The position numbers and the translations under genes are program-made. A model generated the notes under the pieces. It was given only the letters and a program-made list of their open reading frames with translations, was not told the DNA's origin and ran no database searches. DNA of 64,000 nt from Klebsiella grimontii (lineage in GTDB: Bacteria > Pseudomonadota > Gammaproteobacteria > Enterobacterales > Enterobacteriaceae), in the NCBI RefSeq assembly GCF_900200035.1, contig NZ_FZTC01000010.1:62001-126000 (forward strand). The letters run 5' to 3'. Positions within the stretch are counted from its first letter, which is position 1, and every line of letters starts with the position of its first letter. This document shows, in pieces, positions 28,958 through 36,407 of this stretch.

Positions 28958-30469
28958 TTAAATCGTACCGTCCCAGGAGTCGACTTTTTCGCGTTTCGCT
29001 TCCTCTTCATCAAACCAGCGCGAGGTCACGCATTTTGATTCGGTGTAGAAACGTACGCCGTCTTTGCCCAGGCAGTGCAGATCGCCGAAGAAGGACTGCT
29101 TATGGCCAGAGAACGGGAATACGCCGACCGGCACCGGGATACCGACGTTGATACCGACCATACCGCCGTGGGTGCGTTTCTGGAATTCACGGGCGTAGTA
29201 GCCGCTTTGGGTGAAAATAACCGAGCCGTTGGCAAACGGGTTATTGTTCATTAATTGCAGACCTTCTTCGAAGGTTTTCACCCGCTTAAAGCACAGCACC
29301 GGCCCGAAAATTTCCTGCGTGCCGACGCTCATCTCTTCGGTTACGCGATCCAGTATGGTCGGCCCGACGTAGAAGCCGTTATCCTGGCCCGGCACCTTAA
29401 TATCGCGACCATCGAGCACCAGCTTCGCCCCTTCCTCAATGCCTTTATTAATCCAGCCGATCACCGACCGTTTATGGTCTTTAGAAATCACCGGACCCAT
29501 ATCGGTATCGCGCAGATAGCCGGGGCCGATTTTCAGCTGTTTGGCTTTTTCGACGACGGCGGCAATCAGCTTATCGGCGATCTCTTCCTGCACCACGACG
29601 ACCGGCAGCGCCATGCAGCGTTCGCCCGCGCAGCCAAACGCGGCGTTGATAATCCCCGCTGCGGTGCGGTTAATTGGCGCATCGGCCAGCACCAGGGCAT
29701 GGTTTTTCGCTTCGCACAGCGCCTGAACGCGTTTGCCATGAGCGGCGGCTTTGGAGTAAACGTGCAGGCCCACGGAGGTGGAGCCGACGAAGGAGACGCC
29801 GTTGACGTCCGGATGGGTTAGCAATATATCGGCTTCGTTACGTGAGCAGGTCACCACGTTGATAACCCCATCCGGCACCCCTGCTTCCTGATAGAGCTTG
29901 GTGATTTCCATACAGGTCATCGGCGTCATACTGGCCGCTTTTATCACCATGGTATTACCGGAAGCGACGCATAATGGCGCCATCCATCCCATCGGGATCA
30001 TCGCCGGGAAGTTAAACGGCACAATACCGGCGAACACGCCAATTGGCTCACGGTAAAGGTTGGTGTCGATCCCGGCAGAGGCGTCCATCAGGTTTTCGCC
30101 GGCCATGAGAGTGGGAATCGAGCAGGCAAGCTCGGTGCCTTCTTTCGCTTTTAAAACATCGCCCTGGGCGTCGCCCCAGGCTTTACCGTTTTCTTTTGCC
30201 ACCAGCTCGGTTAAACAGTCCTGATGCTGGATTAATAATTCGCGAACGCGGAACATAATTTGCGAGCGTTTAATGGCTGGCGTATCTGACCACGCCGGAA
30301 AGGCTTTGCGCGCCGCGGCAACGGCATCCAGCACTTCTTGCTCGGTGCAGCAGGGGGCCTGAGCCATCACTTCCCCGGTACTTGGGTTATAGACGTCCAT
30401 ATAGCGTTCGGTCTGCGATACGCGCCATTGACCATCAACGAAATATTTCAGCCTTGGTACAGTAGTCAT
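28958..30469 (-). CDS. CoA-acylating methylmalonate-semialdehyde dehydrogenase (MmsA/IolA-like)
   Basis: This 503-residue aldehyde dehydrogenase has the catalytic cysteine in FGCAGERCMALP and the family IVPFNFPAMIPMGWMAP coenzyme-binding block. MmsA/IolA enzymes convert malonate or methylmalonate semialdehyde with CoA and NAD to acetyl- or propionyl-CoA and CO2. I start it at MTTVPRLKYF behind a GGAGAAAAAT ribosome site; the longer frame adds only four residues. With the iron alcohol dehydrogenase it could degrade 3-hydroxypropionate or a related compound. There is no myo-inositol or beta-alanine gene nearby to decide this. Confidence 0.9.
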   Translation of the reverse strand: MTTVPRLKYFVDGQWRVSQTERYMDVYNPSTGEVMAQAPCCTEQEVLDAVAAARKAFPAWSDTPAIKRSQIMFRVRELLIQHQDCLTELVAKENGKAWGDAQGDVLKAKEGTELACSIPTLMAGENLMDASAGIDTNLYREPIGVFAGIVPFNFPAMIPMGWMAPLCVASGNTMVIKAASMTPMTCMEITKLYQEAGVPDGVINVVTCSRNEADILLTHPDVNGVSFVGSTSVGLHVYSKAAAHGKRVQALCEAKNHALVLADAPINRTAAGIINAAFGCAGERCMALPVVVVQEEIADKLIAAVVEKAKQLKIGPGYLRDTDMGPVISKDHKRSVIGWINKGIEEGAKLVLDGRDIKVPGQDNGFYVGPTILDRVTEEMSVGTQEIFGPVLCFKRVKTFEEGLQLMNNNPFANGSVIFTQSGYYAREFQKRTHGGMVGINVGIPVPVGVFPFSGHKQSFFGDLHCLGKDGVRFYTESKCVTSRWFDEEEAKREKVDSWDGTI

Positions 30470-30620
30470 ATTTTTCTCCATGATGATAGCTGTCGACTCT
30501 CTAAAATCTGGCTCTGACCGGCGGCGAACGGCTTAGCGCCGGGTCAGCCACTTTCGTGAATAGTGAATCCCTGATGATTACCGGGCGATTCACCTGCGGC
30601 GGCGCGGAAGATTTGGTCGA

Positions 30621-30637
30621 CTTTCTTCTGAAGAAAG
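30621..30637. promoter_or_regulatory. 17-bp palindrome, possible operator
   Basis: CTTTCTTC-T-GAAGAAAG is a perfect inverted repeat around one central base, about 150 bp upstream of the semialdehyde dehydrogenase start. Its size fits a dimeric regulator; the protein is unknown. Confidence 0.45.
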
Positions 30638-31046
30638 CCTGCAGACGCCTGGTTTTAATTAACAGAACTGACTGGCCAAAATACGCGCTCGCACCGTTTC
30701 GTTTCTCGCGACTTAATGAAATTAATTTTTCATTATAATGATGTATGAAATAACAAAACCGTTTTGAGAGATGGATCAAAGATAAGCAAACTGCTGATAA
30801 AGTCAGCGTTATAAAGGCGGTTTTTTTTATTTAAGTTAATGATATTAATACATTGTGATTTATCTGGCAGCGTTAGAAGAAAGGTGGAATGACCAGCCAG
30901 GCAGGAATGGAACGGCTTTTTTGTGAAATAAAAGTTAAATATAAACGCCAAATGGAATTAAAATGAAAAATTACAACCGATTTAAAGCCATGACAACGGC
31001 GACGGGCTATCGACCATGTGATTTGTAAGAGGAGGTGGGGGGGTCG

Positions 31047-31075
31047 CCCGGATTGGGCACGGGCCGTAATCCGGG
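31047..31075. repeat. REP-like palindrome downstream of yjgA
   Basis: CCCGGATT and AATCCGGG form an 8-bp inverted repeat 15 bp after the yjgA stop. It belongs to the REP family seen elsewhere in the window and probably marks the yjgA mRNA end. Confidence 0.6.
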
Positions 31076-31089
31076 GGAGTCGTTCAGAA

Positions 31090-31641
31090 TTAGCCTTCGC
31101 TTTCGGCCAGTTCTCGCAGATACTGGAAGATAAGACGCGCGGACTTCGGCGGCTTGTTGCCTTCTTTCTCTTTTTTGGCGTTGCGGATAAGCGAACGCAG
31201 CTGCTGACGATCGGCGTCAGGCCACAGGTTCAGCACTTCAGCCACGGCTTCATCACCATTATCAATCAGACGATCGCGGATCTGCTCAAGCTTATGGAAC
31301 AGCGCAACCTGCTGGTTGTGGCGGTTCTTCAGCTTGTCCAGCGCCTGACGAATCGGCTCGACGTCGCGGCTACGCAGCATTTTACCAATCAGCTGCATCT
31401 GGCGGCGGCGGCCTTCTTTCTTGATACGCTGGGCGAGTTCAATCGCGTCGCGCAGGTCGGTATCCAGCGGGATTTTATCGAGCGCGTTTTTACCCAGCTC
31501 GACCATTTCCGCGCCAAGACGCTTCAGTTCTTCGGCGTCGCGCTTAATTTCACTTTTACTGACCCAGATAATTTCATCGTCTTCATCTTCGACGTCATCA
31601 CCAGGGACGTCGTCGAGCCAGTCTTCGGGCTGCTTTGTCAT
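31090..31641 (-). CDS. yjgA: Ribosome biogenesis factor YjgA (DarP)
   Basis: This acidic and basic mixed-charge protein of 183 residues equals E. coli YjgA in length. It associates with late 50S precursors, and the family is now called DarP (dual-action ribosomal maturation protein). I start it at [11 protein letters not shown] behind an AGGAGCC-like context; the longer frame adds 16 unrelated residues. It is divergent from pmbA with 94 bp between. Confidence 0.95.
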   Translation of the reverse strand: MTKQPEDWLDDVPGDDVEDEDDEIIWVSKSEIKRDAEELKRLGAEMVELGKNALDKIPLDTDLRDAIELAQRIKKEGRRRQMQLIGKMLRSRDVEPIRQALDKLKNRHNQQVALFHKLEQIRDRLIDNGDEAVAEVLNLWPDADRQQLRSLIRNAKKEKEGNKPPKSARLIFQYLRELAESEG

Positions 31642-31735
31642 CTCAGGCTCCTTAAAAAAGAGACTAATGTTACCAGTTAAGGCGCGCACTGAAAAACGGT
31701 TCTCTGTTAGACTTCAGTTAACTCCTTCTTACATT

Positions 31736-33088
31736 ATGGCATTAGCGATGAAAGTCATCTCTCAAGTTGCACAACAGCGTAAGACGCTGGAAGAGGCCGT
31801 GACCACGGCGCTGGAACTGGCGGCAGGCAAATCCGACGGCGCGGAAGTCTCCGTCAGCAAAACTACCGGTATCGGCGTTAGTACCCGCTACGGCGAAGTG
31901 GAGAACGTAGAATTCAATAGCGATGGCGCCCTGGGCATCACCGTTTATCACCAAAACCGTAAAGGCAGCGCGTCTTCGACCGATCTTAGCCCGCAGGCTA
32001 TCGCCCGCACGGTGCAGGCGGCGCTGGATATTGCCCGCTACACCTCGCCGGACCCGTGCGCGGGCGTGGCGGATAAAGAGCTGCTGGCCTTTGAGGCCCC
32101 GGATCTTGACCTGTTCCATCCGGCGGAAGTGTCGCCGGACGAAGCCATTGAGCTGGCCTCCCGCGCTGAACAGGCGGCGCTGAAAGCCGATAAGCGCATC
32201 AGCAATACTGAAGGCGGCAGCTTTAACAGCCACTACGGCATTAAAGTCTTCGGCAACAGCCACGGTATGCTGCAGAGCTACTGTTCGACCCGCCATTCGC
32301 TCTCCAGCTGCGTGATTGCCGAAGAGAATGGCGATATGGAGCGCGATTACGCTTACACCATCGGGCGGGCGATAGACGATCTGCAATCGCCGGAGTGGGT
32401 TGGCGAGGAGTGCGCCCGCCGTACCCTGTCGCGCCTGGCCCCGCGTAAGCTATCGACGATGAAAGCGCCGGTGATTTTCGCCAACGAAGTCGCTACCGGT
32501 CTGTTCGGGCATCTGGTCGGAGCGATCGCCGGCGGGTCGGTTTATCGTAAATCCACCTTCCTGCTTGATGCGCTGGGTAGCCAGATCCTGCCGGAGTGGC
32601 TGACCATTGAAGAGCATCCGCACCTGCTGAAAGGACTGGCTTCCACCCCGTTTGATAGCGAAGGCGTCCGTACGGAACGCCGCGATATCATTAAAGACGG
32701 CGTGCTGACCCAATGGCTGCTGACCAATTACTCGGCGCGCAAGCTGGGGCTGAAGAGCACCGGCCACGCGGGCGGTATTCACAACTGGCGGATCAACGGC
32801 CGCGGCCTCAGTTTTGCAAAGTTGCTTAAAGAGATGGGAACCGGTCTTGTCGTAACGGAACTGATGGGGCAGGGTGTAAGCGGCGTCACCGGCGACTACT
32901 CACGCGGCGCATCCGGCTTCTGGGTAGAGAATGGCGAAATTCAGTATCCGGTCAGTGAGATAACCATTGCAGGAAATCTGAAAGATATGTGGCGTAATAT
33001 CGTGACCATCGGCGACGATATCGAAACGCGCAGCAACATTCAGTGCGGTTCCGTGCTGCTGCCGGAGATGAAAATCGCCGGGCAATAA
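31736..33088 (+). CDS. pmbA: Metalloprotease PmbA (TldE)
   Basis: With TldD this protein forms a protease complex that matures microcin B17 and helps degrade the CcdA antitoxin. The start [11 protein letters not shown] gives 450 residues, the E. coli length; the frame is open further upstream across the divergent yjgA but without homology. The TldE subunit lacks the HExxxH metal motif of TldD, which is consistent here. Confidence 0.95.
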   Translation: MALAMKVISQVAQQRKTLEEAVTTALELAAGKSDGAEVSVSKTTGIGVSTRYGEVENVEFNSDGALGITVYHQNRKGSASSTDLSPQAIARTVQAALDIARYTSPDPCAGVADKELLAFEAPDLDLFHPAEVSPDEAIELASRAEQAALKADKRISNTEGGSFNSHYGIKVFGNSHGMLQSYCSTRHSLSSCVIAEENGDMERDYAYTIGRAIDDLQSPEWVGEECARRTLSRLAPRKLSTMKAPVIFANEVATGLFGHLVGAIAGGSVYRKSTFLLDALGSQILPEWLTIEEHPHLLKGLASTPFDSEGVRTERRDIIKDGVLTQWLLTNYSARKLGLKSTGHAGGIHNWRINGRGLSFAKLLKEMGTGLVVTELMGQGVSGVTGDYSRGASGFWVENGEIQYPVSEITIAGNLKDMWRNIVTIGDDIETRSNIQCGSVLLPEMKIAGQ

Positions 33089-33124
33089 AACCTGTGTGCT
33101 AAATAATAAAAAAGGAAGTGAGCA

Positions 33125-33511
33125 ATGCGTAAAAAACTGTTAGCGATGCTGGCCGTATCGGCTTTTGCGCTCGGTTCGGCATCGGCCTTCGCCGATCTGG
33201 GCGAAGACATGGATACCCTTGCCGAGAACCTGCAAGTGGTGCAGAAAACCTCCGACGCCGGCGAGCTGAAAGCGGCGCTGAATAAGATGCGTACGGCGGC
33301 GGTGGATGCCCAGAAAGAGACGCCGCCGAAGCTGGAAGGTAAAGCGGCGGACAGCGTGGAAATGAAAGATTATCGTCACGGTTTTGATGTGCTGATCGGC
33401 CAGATCGACGGCGCGCTGAAGCTGGCCGATGAAGGTAAAGTTAAAGAGGCCCAGGCCGCCGCGGAAGAGTTTAAAACCACCCGCAACGCCTATCACAAGA
33501 AGTATCGTTAA
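33125..33511 (+). CDS. cybC: Soluble periplasmic cytochrome b562
   Basis: This is a four-helix haem protein of 128 residues with a 22-residue signal peptide ending AFA before ADLGEDM. In the mature numbering the haem ligands Met7 and His102 (RNAYHKKYR) are both kept. In some E. coli K-12 annotations cybC is broken at its start, but here the gene is intact. The physiological electron partner is unknown. Confidence 0.95.
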   Translation: MRKKLLAMLAVSAFALGSASAFADLGEDMDTLAENLQVVQKTSDAGELKAALNKMRTAAVDAQKETPPKLEGKAADSVEMKDYRHGFDVLIGQIDGALKLADEGKVKEAQAAAEEFKTTRNAYHKKYR

Positions 33512-33536
33512 TCGTTTTTAGATTTTAGGTATTTCT

Positions 33537-33565
33537 GCCGGGCGGCGGCTGACGCCTCGCCCGGC
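33537..33565. repeat. REP palindrome after cybC
   Basis: GCCGGGCG and CGCCCGGC form a perfect 8-bp stem around GCGGCTGACGCCT. It lies 26 bp after the cybC stop and probably protects the cybC mRNA end. Confidence 0.75.
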
Positions 33566-33585
33566 ATGGCAAACTGAAAAATACT

Positions 33586-33621
33586 CCCAAACCCCAAACC
33601 CCAAACCCCAAACCCCAAACC
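33586..33621. repeat. Five-copy CCCAAAC tandem repeat with G-quadruplex potential
   Basis: The 7-bp unit CCCAAAC is repeated five times without error, plus one base. The minus strand therefore carries four GGGG runs and one GGG run separated by TTT, which fits the rule for an intramolecular G-quadruplex and resembles ciliate telomere repeats. It lies between cybC and the promoter region of the next operon. It is too short and too simple to be a CRISPR. Confidence 0.9.
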
Positions 33622-33726
33622 GTTCCGCAGGCCCTTGCAGGTGGGTAAGCTGACGTAAAAAACTACCTTCATCACATTTTTCTCTTTTCTACTCAGCGGG
33701 TTCCGTTTCAGCATCGCTGGCGTTTT

Positions 33727-33742
33727 TGTGATATTCATCACG
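33727..33742. promoter_or_regulatory. Predicted CRP site, distal
   Basis: TGTGA-N6-TCACG matches the CRP core at nine of ten bases. It is centred 51 bp upstream of a second, perfect CRP core. Confidence 0.6.
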
Positions 33743-33777
33743 CGAATTTTGTTAAGTGAACACATTCTTTGTGGTTA

Positions 33778-33793
33778 TGTGAAATGAATCACA
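33778..33793. promoter_or_regulatory. Predicted CRP site, proximal
   Basis: TGTGA-N6-TCACA is an exact match to the symmetric CRP core. It is centred about 110 bp before the GTG start of the operon, so catabolite activation of the operon is likely. Confidence 0.75.
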
Positions 33794-33806
33794 CCTGCCG
33801 CCGTTC

Positions 33807-33826
33807 TTTCCACTTCGAAGTGGAAA
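33807..33826. promoter_or_regulatory. Perfect 20-bp palindrome, predicted operator
   Basis: TTTCCACTTCGAAGTGGAAA is a perfect palindrome 13 bp downstream of the proximal CRP core. It is the best candidate binding site for the LicR/MtlR-type regulator encoded at the end of the operon. Confidence 0.65.
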
Positions 33827-33895
33827 ACAACTCGCTACAAACTCTTTCTCCCCGGCATTAGTGTTATCTCCAGAGACATCAACGGGGTAATTCAA

Positions 33896-34234
33896 GTGAA
33901 TAACGGAGCGGTAACACACGTCCCAGAGGAGCAGGCCACGCTAACCGAGCAGCTGGCCGATAAGATGCTGCAGCAGGTTTTCGCGCTATTAAGCCGCCGC
34001 AACATCGTCCCCAACGACGTGCAGGAGCAAATGCTGACCTCCCACGTTCGGGCGATGGCCCATCGCTCAATCAGCGGCGAGCCGCTGCCGGAAGTGGATG
34101 CCAGCCTGTTCGAAGAGATCTCGGAAGATTCAATGATGCTGGCCCGCGAAGTGGTCGCACAGTTCGGCAATCTGCCAGATGAAGAAGCCTGGCTGCTGTC
34201 TGTCCACTTCGAAGTCGCGAAAGATAACCTGTAA
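33896..34234 (+). CDS. Small PRD-domain protein (EF_0829/AHA_3910-type)
   Basis: This 112-residue protein is a stand-alone PTS-regulation-domain-like helical protein. Conserved histidines are in LTSHVRAMAHRS and LSVHFEVAKD. I recall a family of short PRD proteins found only beside DUF4310/4311/4312 genes. PRDs are normally phosphorylated by HPr or EIIB on histidine, so a single PRD without a DNA- or RNA-binding domain could sense or relay PTS phosphate to the cluster. The start is GTG behind ACGGGGTAA. It is the first gene of the operon, 11 bp before the next. Confidence 0.75.
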   Translation: MNNGAVTHVPEEQATLTEQLADKMLQQVFALLSRRNIVPNDVQEQMLTSHVRAMAHRSISGEPLPEVDASLFEEISEDSMMLAREVVAQFGNLPDEEAWLLSVHFEVAKDNL

Positions 34235-34245
34235 GGAGCACTCAA

Positions 34246-34608
34246 ATGGAACAAATCACCGTTGTTATTGGCGATCGCCTGGGTAAAGGACAAAAAGTTG
34301 CCGCAGGTGCGGAAAAAGCCGGCGCTCGCGCCGTTGTCGTCCCGGGCGTTGCCGCGGATATGAAGCTGGGCGACATGATGAAAGCCGAAAACGCCACCTT
34401 CGGTATCTCTTTCTGCGGCAGCGGCGGCGCAGGGGCGATCACCGCGCAGAATAAGCACGGCTACAAAGCAAAATATGGCATGCGTTCCGTTGATGAAGGC
34501 GTCACCGCGATCAACGAAGGCTACAACGTTCTGGGCTTCGGCTTTATGGATAAAGAAGAGCTGGGCGAACGCCTGGTTGAGGCCTGGAAGAAGAAGTACG
34601 GCGCGTGA
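34246..34608 (+). CDS. SFCGS-family glycine-rich protein
   Basis: This 120-residue cytoplasmic protein carries the signature FGISFCGSGGAGAITAQN (about 63-80) that names the family. It has an alpha/beta look (TVVIGD strand at the N-terminus, glycine-rich loop, then VLGFGFMDKEELGERLVEAW). It resembles the DUF2620 protein YhfU from memory. The invariant cysteine in a glycine-rich loop is suggestive of a phosphate-binding or EIIB-like site, but that is inference. It lies 11 bp after the PRD gene, and the next gene follows by 2 bp. Confidence 0.8.
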   Translation: MEQITVVIGDRLGKGQKVAAGAEKAGARAVVVPGVAADMKLGDMMKAENATFGISFCGSGGAGAITAQNKHGYKAKYGMRSVDEGVTAINEGYNVLGFGFMDKEELGERLVEAWKKKYGA

Positions 34609-34610
34609 GC

Positions 34611-34910
34611 ATGAAAGAGCAATTCACCACCACGGTGAGCGTTACCGGCAAAGGCGAGAGCAAAGCGCGCGCTTTCGCCGATGCGCTGAACCATGTTCAG
34701 GCGGCGGTGATGAAAACGTCGCCGCACATTCTACTGCGTATTGAACCACAGGATGTGGAGGTTGTTCATGCGCGTGAAGCGGTACGGAAAGAGGCGTTTT
34801 TATTCTTCTTTCTGCGCCGCGAGCGACGGAGCTACAGCGTGGAGCTGAAGGTCACCGTCACCGTGACCGCCATTAATCTCGATAAAGTGGATTTCGTCAC
34901 GCAAACCTGA
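34611..34910 (+). CDS. DUF4312 family protein
   Basis: This 99-residue soluble protein begins TTVSVTGKGESKARAFADAL, a pattern of a beta strand followed by a helix, and has a basic KEAFLFFFLRRERRSYSVELKVTVTVTA segment. Function is unknown. It occurs in the same gene order with SFCGS, DUF4311 and DUF4310 proteins in other genera as I recall. The ATG at 34611 is chosen; a GTG at 34605 that overlaps the preceding stop is possible. Confidence 0.8.
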   Translation: MKEQFTTTVSVTGKGESKARAFADALNHVQAAVMKTSPHILLRIEPQDVEVVHAREAVRKEAFLFFFLRRERRSYSVELKVTVTVTAINLDKVDFVTQT

Positions 34911-34931
34911 TTTTCACCAAAGGGTCAGACT

Positions 34932-35708
34932 ATGTTCCTGATAATTTTAATAAAATCGCTCATCATCGGCGGCCTGGTCGGCGTCGGCGTTGGCGCCGGA
35001 GCGGCACGCATGTTTCATGCGCCCACCACGCAGGGGATGGGGGCGTTTCGTACATTGGGCGAGCTGAATTCATGTGAAGGCGATCCGGCTTCCCACTTTT
35101 CTTTTGGCCTGGGCTTCTTCTTCAACGCCTGGGCCTCTTCCGTCGCGGCAGGCTCCTTCACGCAGGACGTTGACCACCGCATCATCCCCAACTGGGGGGC
35201 GGCGGCCCTGATGATCAAAAACCGCAACGTCGGCGAGACGCTGCACGATCCGAAAAAGATGGCCATCGCCTGCGGCATTATCGGCATGATCGTGGTCGCT
35301 TTCCTTAACCTGACCGCCTCTTCAGTACCGGAAGCGCTGCAGGTGACGGCGGTCAAAGTCCTGGTTCCGGCGGCAAACCTGCTGGTGAACACGGTGATGC
35401 CGGTTATCTTCTGGCTGGCGGCGATTGATGCCGGTAAAAAATCGGGCTTCTGGGCGACGATTTTCGGCGGCGCGGCGCAGCTGATTATGGGTAACGCCGT
35501 ACCGGGCCTGGTGCTGGGCATCCTGATTGGTAAAGGCGTAGAAGAGAGCGGCTGGCACCGCGTCACTAAAGTGATGATGGTGGCCATCGTCGCGCTGTTC
35601 GTCCTGAGCGGCTTCTTCCGCGGTTTCGACATGAAGATGATTGAATCCTTCCATCTGACCGTGCCGAACTGGCTGGAACTGATCCACAACTCGCTCAGCG
35701 GTAAATAA
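34932..35708 (+). CDS. DUF4311 membrane protein
   Basis: This 258-residue inner-membrane protein has about six to seven hydrophobic segments, starting with IILIKSLIIGGLVGVGVGAG. A conserved polar stretch follows (GELNSCEGDPASHFSFGLGFFFNAWASS, residues about 43-70) that may line a substrate site. Paired with the DUF4310 protein it has the look of a two-subunit membrane channel. No transporter class is assigned to it to my knowledge. It begins 21 bp after the DUF4312 gene. Confidence 0.82.
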   Translation: MFLIILIKSLIIGGLVGVGVGAGAARMFHAPTTQGMGAFRTLGELNSCEGDPASHFSFGLGFFFNAWASSVAAGSFTQDVDHRIIPNWGAAALMIKNRNVGETLHDPKKMAIACGIIGMIVVAFLNLTASSVPEALQVTAVKVLVPAANLLVNTVMPVIFWLAAIDAGKKSGFWATIFGGAAQLIMGNAVPGLVLGILIGKGVEESGWHRVTKVMMVAIVALFVLSGFFRGFDMKMIESFHLTVPNWLELIHNSLSGK

Positions 35709-35720
35709 CAGGAGCCTCTC

Positions 35721-36365
35721 ATGGAACAAAATAAAGGTTTTTGGTATGCCGACTGGTCGTTCCCGATCTTTGTTGGCCTGCTCTCCTCCGGCGTCTTTGC
35801 CGGGACGCATATGTACTACCTCTACGGCATCGGCGCGTTTAACGAAGTCGCTTTCGTGGCGATGCTGAAAGCGGGGATCGATACCGGGGCCTACGGCGCG
35901 GTGGCGGCGTTCGGCGCCAGCTTCCTGTTCGCGCGTATTATCGAAGGCTCGCTGGTGGGGATTCTGGATATCGGCGGAGCGATTCAGACCGGCGTCGGCC
36001 TGGGCGTTCCGGCGCTGCTGCTCGGCGCGGGCTTTGTTTTCCCGGTCGCCAACTTTGCCGCCTCTCTGGCCACCGGCCTGGTGCTTGGCCTCGCCATTGG
36101 CTACATCATCATCCTGGCGCGTAAATTCACCATCAACCAGAGCGACTCCACCTACGGTGCGGACGTCATGATGGGGGCCGGTAACGCCTCCGGCCGCTTC
36201 CTCGGGCCGTTGATTATTCTCAGCGCCATGGCCGCTTCTATTCCTATCGGCATCGGTTCTCTGGCGGGCGCGCTGCTGTTCTACATCTGGCAGAAGCCGA
36301 TCACCGGCGGCGCGATCCTTGGCGCGATGCTCCTTGGGTCAATTTTCCCGGTGGCGATTAGTTAA
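35721..36365 (+). CDS. DUF4310 membrane protein
   Basis: This 214-residue inner-membrane protein has about six hydrophobic segments, several glycine- and alanine-rich like a channel lining. A polar loop INQSDSTYGADVMMGAGNASGRF (about 143-165) could bind substrate. It follows the DUF4311 gene by 12 bp and precedes the metabolic genes by 42 bp. I infer that DUF4311 and DUF4310 form the permease of the system. Confidence 0.82.
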   Translation: MEQNKGFWYADWSFPIFVGLLSSGVFAGTHMYYLYGIGAFNEVAFVAMLKAGIDTGAYGAVAAFGASFLFARIIEGSLVGILDIGGAIQTGVGLGVPALLLGAGFVFPVANFAASLATGLVLGLAIGYIIILARKFTINQSDSTYGADVMMGAGNASGRFLGPLIILSAMAASIPIGIGSLAGALLFYIWQKPITGGAILGAMLLGSIFPVAIS

Positions 36366-36407
36366 GTCCTGCGGGCGCATCGGCGCCCGCGTTAACTGGA
36401 GAGAGAT

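Larger units (their letters stand above)
30470..31089. other. Long AT-rich intergenic region upstream of the semialdehyde dehydrogenase
   Basis: A 620-bp stretch without a credible gene. It is AT-rich from about 30700 to 31000 and contains an operator-like palindrome at 30621-30637 and an AATTTTTCATTATAATGA promoter-like segment near 30722. A regulator would be expected here in a complete catabolic operon but none is present. Confidence 0.5.
33512..33895. other. Intergenic region cybC to amino-sugar-acid operon
   Basis: A 384-bp region that holds, in order, a REP palindrome, a five-copy heptanucleotide array, two CRP sites and a 20-bp perfect palindrome, followed by the GTG start of the operon. 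Each is listed separately. Confidence 0.8.

Noticed and set aside
31421-31735. N-terminal extension of pmbA
   Set aside because: The frame is open through the divergent yjgA gene, but family length and the [11 protein letters not shown] start place the true ATG at 31736.
33586-33621. CRISPR array
   Set aside because: The unit is 7 bp with no spacers and no cas genes in the window; it is a simple tandem repeat.
33508-33765. An 85-codon frame across the CCCAAAC array
   Set aside because: Its apparent glycine-rich repeat only reflects the tandem DNA repeat, and it has no ribosome site or homology that I recognise.
33600-33895. Sigma-54 promoter for the amino-sugar-acid operon, as in the Salmonella dga operon
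   Set aside because: No TGGC-N8-TTGC type -24/-12 element was found, and the regulator here is not a sigma-54 activator.
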